A DNA stretch of 17,888 nucleotides from Sutterella sp. (GCA_019410445.1 DXSO01000024.1:1-17888), one strand, 5' to 3'; shown: positions 6,971 through 14,841, counted from the first letter of the stretch. Notes: generated by a model not told the origin, from the letters alone. Made by a program: numbers and translations.

Positions 6971-9661
6971 ATGGAGTCTCTGAAGACCTCAAGAAGAACG
7001 TTGATCAAAGCGACGGCGTTTAGCGGACTGGCGGCTGCAATTGATAAAACAATTCCGATCGGTCTTATTGAAGATGCAAAAGCGGCGAATGCTGCAGCTA
7101 AGCAAGAAGCGGCTCCCGGCGGTGATACGAAGATCGTAAAAACTTGCTGCCGCGGATGCATTCAGAATTGCGGTATTTTGGCGCACGTGCGAAATGGCCG
7201 TGTTGTCAAACTCGAAGGCAATCCGGAATATCCGATGTCTCATGGCGCTGTTTGTGCCAAGGGGTTGTCAGGTATCAATGCGCTTTATCATCCCGAGCGC
7301 AATAAGTATCCGTTGATGCGTGTTGGTAAGCGCGGCGAGAATAAGTGGAAGCGCATCACTTGGAAGGAAGCCATTGACAAGATCGCCGAGAAGATGATGG
7401 AAGTTCGTGCCAAGTACGGTGCTGAGTCCGTGCTGGTGACGACAGGCGGCGGCGGTAATCCGGCGTTCCGTGGTGTGCCGCGATTTGCAAATGCTTTTGG
7501 AACCCCTAATTTCTATGAGCCGGGGTGCGCACAATGCTATCTGCCGCGTACGCTTGCTTTCGGCATGATGTACGGCGGACCGGATACGTCCATTGCGGAT
7601 GAAAAATCTCGCGAAATTTACAACCCAAATACCGAAATGAAGACATTGGTGCTTTGGGGAACTGACTCGTCCAACAGTAGTCCGGCCACTGGCGGCAATG
7701 CCATTGTGCGTTTGAGAGAGAAGGGGGTGCGAACGGTTGTCATCGATCCTCGCTTTGTGCCGGAAGCTATGCGAGCTGACGTGTGGTTGCCGATTCGTCC
7801 GGGTACCGATGTGGCTTTGATGTTGTGCTGGATCCGCTACATCATGACCAACAAGTTGTATGACGAAGACTTTGTCATGCGTTGGACTAACTTGCCGTAC
7901 TTGGTCAATGCCGAAACAAAGATGATGCTTCGTGCAAGCGACTTGGATCCTAAAGCAGATCCGAAGACCTTCACTGTTTGGGACAAGAAGACCAATGCTC
8001 CCAAGCCGATTGCTTATCCGTGGGACGATGCGCTTGATCCGGCACTTGAGGGAACGTTCACCTACAAGGGTGTGACCTATAAGACGGGCTTTACGATGAT
8101 GCGTGAGCGCAGCGAACCCTGGACGCTCGAGGCAGCCGCTAAGGAATGCCGTCTGGATGCAGATAAGATCAAGAAGGCTATTGAACTGTACTGTGATGGG
8201 CCGTCGGGTATTGCACTTGGTGTGGCGACCGACCAAACGCCCAATTCCGTGCAGGCTGCCATGGGGGCCGTTATCCTCAATGGTTTGGCTGGTAACGTAG
8301 AACGTCCGGGTTCCCTTATGCAGCGTAACCCGACGACCAACGTAGTGCCGGCTGGCTCATTGGCTACACGTTGCTCGTATCTGTTGCCTAAGGGGCAGCT
8401 GACCAAACGACTGGGAAGTAACGAACACAAGGGCTTGTTGCAGTGGGACGCAGCGCAGCCATCAGCGGTTTTGCAAGCGATGTTGACTGGAAAGCCTTAC
8501 CCGATCAAGGTTTGGCTTGAACGTTCTGGCAATAAGATGGTTCAGAATGCCAACGCCGGCAGCTGGGTTGCGGCCATGAAGAATGTCGACTTGATCGTGC
8601 ATATGTTCTTGTATCCGACATCTTTCTCAATGTACGCGGACATTCTTTTGCCTGCAACGGAATGGTTGGAAACCAATATGCTCGTCGAGTCGCTCAATAT
8701 GGTGTTTGCTCGACAGCCTGTTGCGCACGTTTGGGAAACCGAAGACGAGACTCTTTTCTGGTCCAAACTCATCAAACGTTGTGCCGCATTGGGCAATGAA
8801 AATTGCAAACGAGCCTGTGACCCGGCATTCATGAAGGGTGATCTTGCTTATTGGGACTCGATGGAAGAACTTTTGGATGGCCGACTTAAGAATATCGGCA
8901 TGACATGGAAGCAGTTCCTGAAGGTGCAGCCGTACACCTTCATGCCGTACGAGAAATGGAATACCTACTACGTATACAAGAAGACCGATCCGAAGACAGG
9001 CAAGCCCGTTGGTTTTGGTACTCCCTCTAAGAAGCTTGAACTTTATGGCGAGTGCTTCATTGAATTGGGACGTACGGGCAAACCGTATGCACTCGATAAA
9101 CTGCCGCCGGTGAAGAAGGATTACGATCCGCTGCCCTACTACCTTGAACCTTCGGAATTCGCTGACGAAAAGACGCGTCAAGATTATCCGATTACGCTTA
9201 CCAACGGTCGTTTGCCGATGTACCACCATGGCACGTTGCGCAACATTCCGTATCTGCGTGAAATCTATCCAGTGCCGGAAATTTGGCTCAATCCGATCAC
9301 GGCGCCGAAGTACGGTGTGAATACAGGTGATTGGGTTTGGATTGAATCCAAACGAGGCAAGATCCGCGGCAAGGTTCGGGTAACGGAAGGCATTCCTCCT
9401 GAAACAGCTTATATGGAACGTTTCTGGTTCCCGGAAACGCTCTATACGGAAACTCAAGGTTGGAAGGAATGCAACGTCAATGTTCTCACGAAGAACGATG
9501 CACCCTTTAACGATATGGTGGGCACCTACACGCTGCGAGGCATTCAGGTGCGCATCAGCAAGGCAAAGGAAGGTGCGCCTAAGGGTATTTGGCAGAAACC
9601 GGAAGACTTTAAGCCGTGGATGCCCAAGCCTACGGATACGACACCAAATCCGCAGCTGTAA
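6971..9661 (+). CDS. Tat-exported molybdopterin oxidoreductase catalytic subunit (DMSO reductase family)
   Basis: This 896-residue protein is the catalytic subunit of a periplasmic Mo-bisPGD reductase or related enzyme. A Tat signal SRRTLIKATAF (7-17) precedes a hydrophobic Ala/Gly stretch. A [4Fe-4S] motif follows: Cys60-x2-Cys63-x3-Cys67-x27-Cys95, with an extra Cys59. In FGTPNFYEPGCAQCYLPR, Cys186 or Cys189 sits where the family's Mo-ligating Cys/Ser/Sec is expected, so a cysteinyl Mo ligand is likely. NPTTNVVPAG and the C-terminal dinucleotide-binding domain (ITLTNGRLPMYHHGTLRN, then YGVNTGDWVWIES) are also family features. It heads an operon with DmsB-like, DmsC-like and TorD-like genes, the arrangement of a DmsABC-type enzyme. 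The sequence does not look like a standard DmsA, TorA, NapA or TtrA, so the substrate is unknown. Distant resemblance to gut catechol-dehydroxylase-type enzymes is possible but unproven. Confidence 0.9.
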   Translation: MESLKTSRRTLIKATAFSGLAAAIDKTIPIGLIEDAKAANAAAKQEAAPGGDTKIVKTCCRGCIQNCGILAHVRNGRVVKLEGNPEYPMSHGAVCAKGLSGINALYHPERNKYPLMRVGKRGENKWKRITWKEAIDKIAEKMMEVRAKYGAESVLVTTGGGGNPAFRGVPRFANAFGTPNFYEPGCAQCYLPRTLAFGMMYGGPDTSIADEKSREIYNPNTEMKTLVLWGTDSSNSSPATGGNAIVRLREKGVRTVVIDPRFVPEAMRADVWLPIRPGTDVALMLCWIRYIMTNKLYDEDFVMRWTNLPYLVNAETKMMLRASDLDPKADPKTFTVWDKKTNAPKPIAYPWDDALDPALEGTFTYKGVTYKTGFTMMRERSEPWTLEAAAKECRLDADKIKKAIELYCDGPSGIALGVATDQTPNSVQAAMGAVILNGLAGNVERPGSLMQRNPTTNVVPAGSLATRCSYLLPKGQLTKRLGSNEHKGLLQWDAAQPSAVLQAMLTGKPYPIKVWLERSGNKMVQNANAGSWVAAMKNVDLIVHMFLYPTSFSMYADILLPATEWLETNMLVESLNMVFARQPVAHVWETEDETLFWSKLIKRCAALGNENCKRACDPAFMKGDLAYWDSMEELLDGRLKNIGMTWKQFLKVQPYTFMPYEKWNTYYVYKKTDPKTGKPVGFGTPSKKLELYGECFIELGRTGKPYALDKLPPVKKDYDPLPYYLEPSEFADEKTRQDYPITLTNGRLPMYHHGTLRNIPYLREIYPVPEIWLNPITAPKYGVNTGDWVWIESKRGKIRGKVRVTEGIPPETAYMERFWFPETLYTETQGWKECNVNVLTKNDAPFNDMVGTYTLRGIQVRISKAKEGAPKGIWQKPEDFKPWMPKPTDTTPNPQL

Positions 9662-9689
9662 AAGGTGTTGACGTTACAGAGATGAGAGG

Positions 9690-9776
9690 GCATGAGCGAT
9701 GCGTGGCAAGGCGCGGTCGAACTCGAGAGTTTGATTGCAGAAGAAATTTCTTGACCAGCTTTGGCTAGCGCATCGA
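9690..9776 (+). repeat. Cluster of inverted repeats between catalytic and ferredoxin subunit genes
   Basis: The 150-base gap 9662-9811 is the only sizeable break in the operon. It contains CGATGCG (9697-9703) complementary to CGCATCG (9769-9775). Nested within are AACTC-GA-GAGTT (9720-9731) and the 12-base palindrome AAGAAATTTCTT (9741-9752). They can fold as a large stem with inner hairpins. No U-tract follows, so a terminator is unlikely. It could be an mRNA processing or stability element that sets the ratio of the subunits (inference). Confidence 0.35.
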
Positions 9777-9811
9777 CTCAGGCCGAAAAAAGAATACAAC
9801 GGAGAACAAAG

Positions 9812-10408
9812 ATGACCCACAAGACCTTGGTTATCGATCTTGACCGCTGCATTGGTTGTTATGCCTGCGAGGTGGCCTGTAAGAACGAAAACAGCATTCC
9901 TTTGGGGGTGCACTACAACAAGGTGCTCACCATTGGCCCCTTGGGTAAATTCCCTGATATTCAGCAATATTTCCTGCCGTCAGTTTGCCAGAACTGCCGT
10001 GAAGCTCCGTGCGTGAAAGTATGCCCGACAGGGGCAACTTATCAGCGAAAGGAAGACGGTCAGGTTCTTGTTGATAAGGAAAAATGCATTGGGTGCAAGA
10101 TGTGCATTGCAGCTTGTCCGTATGGGGCACGCAGCTTCAATGCGCAGGCCAAAGTTGTCGAAAAATGCACGCTTTGCGATCACCTTCAGAAGGTGGGAGA
10201 AAAGCCCGCTTGCGTTAAGGTTTGTTGTGCCAATGCTCGGTTCTTTGGAGATATTGATGATCCCAATAGCGATGTTTCCAAAGCGATCGCGGCAGCAGGC
10301 CCAGAGAATGTGCATTCAATGCCCGATAGCGGCAATAAGCCGACGGTGCGTTATATCCTGCACAAGAAAAACGCACCTTGGCAACCTAACCCGCCCAAGA
10401 TGCTTTAA
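9812..10408 (+). CDS. DmsB-like electron-transfer ferredoxin subunit (four [4Fe-4S])
   Basis: The protein has 198 residues and 16 cysteines in four ferredoxin sets: 13/16/19/23, 59/62/67/71, 92/95/98/102 and 119/122/134/138. This is the NrfC/DmsB/PhsB pattern (E. coli DmsB has 205 residues). It would carry electrons between the membrane anchor and the molybdoenzyme. It has no signal peptide of its own, as usual for subunits co-exported with a Tat partner. ATG 9812 is chosen because GGAGAA (9801-9806) precedes it by 5 bases. The longer frame from 9761 begins with TTG and has no conserved residues. It lies 150 bases after the catalytic gene and 13 bases before the anchor gene. Confidence 0.93.
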   Translation: MTHKTLVIDLDRCIGCYACEVACKNENSIPLGVHYNKVLTIGPLGKFPDIQQYFLPSVCQNCREAPCVKVCPTGATYQRKEDGQVLVDKEKCIGCKMCIAACPYGARSFNAQAKVVEKCTLCDHLQKVGEKPACVKVCCANARFFGDIDDPNSDVSKAIAAAGPENVHSMPDSGNKPTVRYILHKKNAPWQPNPPKML

Positions 10409-10421
10409 GGGGGCGTGACCT

Positions 10422-11231
10422 ATGGGAGTCGGCTTTGCAGCAGTGCTGACGGCGGTTTTGGCCGTTGCTTCGGTGGCTTTCTCGGGGGCGGTTGCCATAC
10501 TCGAGAAAAGGAGTGCTTCCGTGCCTCTGCTTACCGTTGTTTCAGGACTGGCTTGCGTGGCACTGTTGGCTTTGGCCGGCTCTTCCTTGATGCAATTGGG
10601 GCGTCCTCAATTGATTTTTGCGGCGTTTTCCAATCCTTCCTCATCCATTTTTAAGCTGGGGACGGCCTGGCTTGTAGCGATAGTTGCTTCGATCGCGTAT
10701 TTGACAGCGGTGCACCGCGCAGCCTACGAGTCGACTTGTCGACAATTGGCTCTTGTGGCGTTTATGGCTTGTGTGTTGGTGCTAGTAGCACATGCAGGTA
10801 ACTATGTAATGCCTTGGCGCACTGCATGGAGTACATGGACCATTGTGCTTCCGTTTTTCGGATATGCCGTTTTTGGGGCGGTTATTGTCAAAGAAATCAT
10901 TGATATGGCTGAGGGATACTGCATCGACAGACGTCAGGGTTTGTTTTCCGCTGCCCTGACGTTTATGTCCATAGCGTTGTATTTGGGAGTTGTCGGAGAA
11001 AAGGGAGAGGAGTTAATTGTTTCGCGTGTTCTGACGGGGGATTTGGCTTCTCTTTTCTGGGGATTGGTCATTGGCGTGGGTTTGGTTGTGCCGTGTGGAT
11101 TGATTCTGGGAACACGGAGGAATAAACCTGCGTTTGGTGCGGCATTAGCGGCTGTATTGGCAGGAAGTATCGGTTGGCAGATCACGGTTTTGGAGCTGGG
11201 GTCAGCAACTTGGAGCTTCTTTGCGCGTTGA
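10422..11231 (+). CDS. DmsC-like membrane anchor subunit
   Basis: The 269-residue, very hydrophobic protein has about eight predicted membrane segments, the size and character of DmsC (287 residues in E. coli). This class anchors the molybdoenzyme and oxidises menaquinol. The family block LGRPQLIFAAFSNPSSSI (59-76) corresponds to the E. coli block HLGSPMRAFNSLNRVG. The residue aligned with E. coli His65, implicated in menaquinol binding, is Gln58 here. A GGGGGC ribosome site (10409-10414) lies just after the ferredoxin stop. It sits between the ferredoxin and chaperone genes of the operon. An NrfD-type anchor is less likely, because that family is usually longer with different motifs. Confidence 0.85.
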   Translation: MGVGFAAVLTAVLAVASVAFSGAVAILEKRSASVPLLTVVSGLACVALLALAGSSLMQLGRPQLIFAAFSNPSSSIFKLGTAWLVAIVASIAYLTAVHRAAYESTCRQLALVAFMACVLVLVAHAGNYVMPWRTAWSTWTIVLPFFGYAVFGAVIVKEIIDMAEGYCIDRRQGLFSAALTFMSIALYLGVVGEKGEELIVSRVLTGDLASLFWGLVIGVGLVVPCGLILGTRRNKPAFGAALAAVLAGSIGWQITVLELGSATWSFFAR

Positions 11232-11255
11232 AAGTTTTTAGATAGAAAGGAAATC

Positions 11256-11924
11256 ATGTTGAGCAACCGTGAAGCGGACTGCCGCGCATTGGCAGATCTC
11301 GGAAAGGTGATTGCGACTGTCTTTGCTCATGAAATGAGTCAGGACTATATGGATGTCGTCATGGAGGATCAGGAGGCATGGGGATTCCATGAGCTGGCGG
11401 CCAAGGGTGCGGACATGATTGCGGCATGGTTGGCCAGTGATTCTGATGAGGACAAGCAGGAGACGGCGGCAGCTGATTTTGCGCGTGCCTTTTTAGGGGC
11501 AGGGGTTGTGAATCAAATTGCTGCTTATCCTTTTGAGTCGGTTTACACGAGTCCGACGCGTCTGGTAATGCAGGATGCGTATGAAGCAGTGCGCCAGATT
11601 TATCACAAAAATGGATTCGTAAAAAGCAAAGATTGTGATTTGCATGAAGATCATGTTGCGTTGGAAATTCAGTTCCTAGCGTATTTGAGCGAGCGAGCTG
11701 CAAAGAATTTTGCGCAATCCGATGTGCAGGGTGCGATGAGTGTGTTGCAGCTGCAGCGGTCATTTATTGTGGACCACATCGATAACTGGGTTGCTCGTTT
11801 TTGTGAGGATATTCGTGCTTGCCCGGTGACTCCTTTTTACAAAGGCTGGAGCTATGTGCTTGAGGGCTATATCGATACGCTCAAAAGTGCAATTGAGGAC
11901 TTATTGCAGGAATGTCAAAAGTAA
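11256..11924 (+). CDS. TorD/DmsD-family molybdoenzyme maturation chaperone
   Basis: The product is a 222-residue, mostly helical cytoplasmic protein. Family features are ADFARAFLGAG (73-83), PFESVYTSP (92-100) and the signature LHEDHVALEIQFLAYL (129-144), equivalent to the E/P-x-DH motif. FIVDHIDNWVARF lies near 170-182. These chaperones bind the Tat signal of a partner molybdoenzyme and hold export until the Mo cofactor is inserted. The likely client is the catalytic subunit encoded at 6971. A GAAAGGAAA ribosome site precedes the ATG. The 3' end overlaps the next gene by 13 bases, which indicates coupled translation. Confidence 0.9.
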   Translation: MLSNREADCRALADLGKVIATVFAHEMSQDYMDVVMEDQEAWGFHELAAKGADMIAAWLASDSDEDKQETAAADFARAFLGAGVVNQIAAYPFESVYTSPTRLVMQDAYEAVRQIYHKNGFVKSKDCDLHEDHVALEIQFLAYLSERAAKNFAQSDVQGAMSVLQLQRSFIVDHIDNWVARFCEDIRACPVTPFYKGWSYVLEGYIDTLKSAIEDLLQECQK

Positions 11925-12517
11925 ACGACAAAGCAGTAACACGCCGGCAGGTGGTAAGCGGAGTTGTGGGAGTTGCCGCATTGTTTGCGCTAGGTGCCGG
12001 AGTCAAACAATCCAGATCTGCCGATGGTTTGATTCGCCCTCCAGGCAGCCTCAATGAGTCGGATTTTCTTGCCAGATGCCTCCGTTGTGACCGCTGCCGC
12101 AGCGTTTGCCACTTGGAAGTCATTGCGGTGGCGGACTTTTCAAATGGGCTAATCAATGTCCGTACTCCCTATCTTAATTTTCACCTTGGACACTGTGACT
12201 TTTGCGGGGACTGCGCACGCATCTGTCCGACACAGGCCATTGAGGCTTTTGATTCAGACACGGTCAAGGTAGGCGTGGCCAAGTTAACTGAACGTTGCAT
12301 TGGACTGCGCACGGGGGCATGTCGGCTTTGTTATGACGAGTGTGAATATAAGGCAATCACTCTTGATTCTCGCAATCGTCCAGTGATTCATCCGGATAAG
12401 TGCAATGGTTGCGGTCTATGCGTGAAGATCTGTCCGGCCAATGTCTTGCAGGCATTCCGCGACGGAAGCGATCGCGGCATTGTTATAGATCCGATTCAAA
12501 AGGAAGTCCGTGAATGA
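11912..12517 (+). CDS. napG-like: NapG-like Tat-exported ferredoxin (four [4Fe-4S])
   Basis: The protein has 201 residues. A Tat-type motif TRRQVVSGVVG (10-20) precedes a hydrophobic stretch. GLIRPPGSLNESDF (39-52) matches the NapG segment RLRPPGAINENAF. Four cysteine sets are intact: 56/59/62/66, 95/98/101/105, 129/137/140/144 (the NapG-type spacing with seven residues after the first Cys) and 164/167/170/174. In nitrate respiration NapG works with the membrane protein NapH as a quinol dehydrogenase delivering electrons in the periplasm. No napA is present here, so the acceptor is presumably the molybdoenzyme of this operon (inference). The start lies inside the chaperone gene and the stop overlaps the next start as ATGA, so translation is coupled on both sides. 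Confidence 0.9.
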   Translation: MSKVNDKAVTRRQVVSGVVGVAALFALGAGVKQSRSADGLIRPPGSLNESDFLARCLRCDRCRSVCHLEVIAVADFSNGLINVRTPYLNFHLGHCDFCGDCARICPTQAIEAFDSDTVKVGVAKLTERCIGLRTGACRLCYDECEYKAITLDSRNRPVIHPDKCNGCGLCVKICPANVLQAFRDGSDRGIVIDPIQKEVRE

Positions 12518-14841
12518 AAAAGCTTCTAAAGGTCTCCTTGCTGCGGACGTTGATTCCCATCATTTTCATTGTTCTTACAGTTGCCGGAACAGTCTGGCAT
12601 TTGGGATGGGGGACGCTTTCATCTTTTGGCTGGAGGGAAATCGCCGCGCTTTGCCCACTTGGAGCATTGGAAACAATGTTGGCGGACAAAACAGTTCTCC
12701 CGCGAGCCTTGGCAGCATTAGTGGTTTTTTTTGTTCTGACGGTGATATTCGGCCGCTTTTTTTGCGGTTGGCTGTGTCCGGTTCCCTCAGTGTCGGCATT
12801 GTTGCGGTTTCTAAGAAACGGAACTCAACGACGTCGTGTAGAGCAGAATAGTCAAGGCGAACGAGTTGCAGCTGGGGCAGATACTGAAGAAGCACCGACA
12901 TCCAGTGAAAAAAAACTTGAATTGAATGATTTATCGAATGCAAGGGTAGGTTCTTGCAATTCGTCTTGCAGTGGTTGTTCTGGTTGCAGCGCAGGACAAA
13001 AAGTGAAGGACTTGACCAATGAGAAAGCAGGACAAGGCAGTGCCGGACCATTGACGGTATTGGCAGGTGCATTGGCTTCAAGTGCTTTTTTTGGTTTTCC
13101 TGTTTTTTGTCTGATTTGTCCGGTAGGTCTGACGTTTGCTTTAGTCATTGCGCTGTCTCGATTATTTCAATTTAACGAATCAGGATGGGCTGTTCTGATT
13201 TTTGCGGCGTTTTTGATTATTGAGTTGGTGGTTCTTCGTCGGTGGTGTCATAACTTTTGTCCGTTAGGAGCCTTGATCGGATTAATGAGCCGATTGAATC
13301 GGCTGTTTGTTCCTCGTATCAATCCCAGGGCTTGTGTGCATGTCACGCATGGTGTTGATTGCAGAATTTGTGTAGATGCTTGTCCGGAAGGCATTGATTT
13401 AAGAAGCGGTTCATTGAGTGCAGAGCAGATTGCACACTGTTTGAAGTGCAGGGCGTGCGCTCAAGCTTGCCCTTCGAAGGCTGTGGATTTTCCTTTGTTG
13501 AAGTCTTCTCCGTTTGCTGCGGTTCGGCCTATGCCAGAAAGGAGCAAGGTGGAGATCTTATCGGTGTCTGACAGGGTTAAGAATTACGAAGAAGTCAGGC
13601 GCCCGATTTCACTGCAGGAAGCAATCAATCAAAGCTCTCGTTGCTTGCGTTGTGGTCGTTGTACGGCAGTGTGCCCACAAGGGAATCAGATTGCTCAATG
13701 GATGACTCTTCTGTGTCAGGGAGATGTGGAAGCGGCTGCGCGCCTGATGTTGCGAGAAGGAGCAATGCCGGAAGTTTGCGGCCGGATTTGCCCTTCGGAT
13801 CGATTCTGTGAGCAGGTTTGTTCAATGCAGGAGGCATCTGGTGCGGTGATGATTGCCGATATTGAGCGAGCGGTTTCTCAATATGCCTTGGATCATGGTT
13901 ACCAGCCCGCTATTCGACGTGCTCGACGTCCCGTTAGGGTCGCGGTCGTTGGAGCTGGTCCGGCGGGTATGGCTTGTGCGGACTATTTGGCTCGACGCGG
14001 AGTGCGAGTGGTGGTTTATGAGCGGCAAAAAGAGATTGGGGGACTGCTTGCCTATGGTATTCCGCCGTTTAAGCTTTCCCGCTCGGTTGTGTCACGTCGT
14101 CGAAGGATTTTGAATGATTTGGGTGTTGAGTTAATCACAGATACGGTGGTGGGGAAGGATATTGATTTTGCATCCATACGTTCTCAAAACGATGCGGTGT
14201 TTGTGGCCACGGGGGCAGGGGTTCCCGTAGGACTGAGCGTATCAGGGAAAGATCTTGAAGGTGTAATGCCTGCCATGCGTTTATTGCAAGCCGTGTCTTG
14301 CCGGGCTTTGGGAGAAGTGGCAGATGTTCCGCATCTCCAAGGAAAGCGGGTTGTAGTGTTGGGAGGTGGCGATACGGCTGTCGATTGTTTACGAAGTGCA
14401 TTGAGGGAAGGTGCTGCAGAAGCAGTGGCTGTGGCACGCAAACCGCGAGAACAGCTTCGTGCTGCTGAATCGGAGCTGACTTTGGCTTTGCAGGAAGGTG
14501 CCCGAATGCTTTGCAATCGAGAAGTCAAGTGCCTTGTTGGACAAAGTGGGATGGTGCAAAGTGTGATCGTTGCGGATGCTCACGGACATGAAAGTGAGTT
14601 GCCAGCCGACGTTGTTTTTGTTGCCTATGGGTTTAGGACTGAACCTATTGATGCTCTGGTTGATGTTGGAGTTGCTTTTGATGACGATGGTCGGATCAGA
14701 GTCGACGAAAACAACGAAAGTACAGCGAAGAACGTGTACGCGGGCGGAGATGCTGTAAGAGGATCTTATTTGGTTGCAGCTGCCATTGCCGATGGCAGAA
14801 AGGCAGCGCAAGCAATTTTGCGGCAATGTTCACTTGATTGA
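12514..14841 (+). CDS. NapH-like membrane Fe-S protein fused to a GltD-like FAD/NAD(P)H module
   Basis: This single 775-residue frame joins two families. Residues 1-330 are NapH-like. They have about four membrane segments (near 10-29, 64-80, 180-206, 225-242) and the motifs FCGWLCP (83-89) and WCHNFCPLGA (244-253). Two ferredoxin sets follow: 274/283/286/290, with an unusual x8 first gap, and 309/312/315/319. An inserted loop (about 101-178) carries Cys148/152/155/158. Residues 370-450 match the GltD N-terminal Fe-S domain (377/380/383/387 and 422/426/432/436). Residues 475-775 are a two-dinucleotide-fold flavoprotein: VGAGPAG (479-485), IGGLLAYGIPPFKL, LGGGDTA (616-622) and YAGGDAVRGS (742-751). 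E. coli AegA and YgfT fuse a soluble ferredoxin to GltD; fusion to a NapH-type membrane domain is unusual. It probably exchanges electrons between NAD(P)H and the membrane or periplasmic chain; direction is unknown. ATGA overlap with the NapG-like gene. Confidence 0.88.
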   Translation: MKKLLKVSLLRTLIPIIFIVLTVAGTVWHLGWGTLSSFGWREIAALCPLGALETMLADKTVLPRALAALVVFFVLTVIFGRFFCGWLCPVPSVSALLRFLRNGTQRRRVEQNSQGERVAAGADTEEAPTSSEKKLELNDLSNARVGSCNSSCSGCSGCSAGQKVKDLTNEKAGQGSAGPLTVLAGALASSAFFGFPVFCLICPVGLTFALVIALSRLFQFNESGWAVLIFAAFLIIELVVLRRWCHNFCPLGALIGLMSRLNRLFVPRINPRACVHVTHGVDCRICVDACPEGIDLRSGSLSAEQIAHCLKCRACAQACPSKAVDFPLLKSSPFAAVRPMPERSKVEILSVSDRVKNYEEVRRPISLQEAINQSSRCLRCGRCTAVCPQGNQIAQWMTLLCQGDVEAAARLMLREGAMPEVCGRICPSDRFCEQVCSMQEASGAVMIADIERAVSQYALDHGYQPAIRRARRPVRVAVVGAGPAGMACADYLARRGVRVVVYERQKEIGGLLAYGIPPFKLSRSVVSRRRRILNDLGVELITDTVVGKDIDFASIRSQNDAVFVATGAGVPVGLSVSGKDLEGVMPAMRLLQAVSCRALGEVADVPHLQGKRVVVLGGGDTAVDCLRSALREGAAEAVAVARKPREQLRAAESELTLALQEGARMLCNREVKCLVGQSGMVQSVIVADAHGHESELPADVVFVAYGFRTEPIDALVDVGVAFDDDGRIRVDENNESTAKNVYAGGDAVRGSYLVAAAIADGRKAAQAILRQCSLD

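Noticed and set aside
7268..9457. Long minus-strand open frames (7268-8236 and 8627-9457) inside the molybdoenzyme gene
   Set aside because: They lie antisense to a clear, fully conserved coding sequence and have no recognisable product; their length follows from codon bias of the sense gene.
9761..9811. N-terminal extension of the DmsB-like gene from a TTG
   Set aside because: No ribosome site and no family similarity; GGAGAA before ATG 9812 is well placed and the protein then begins like DmsB.
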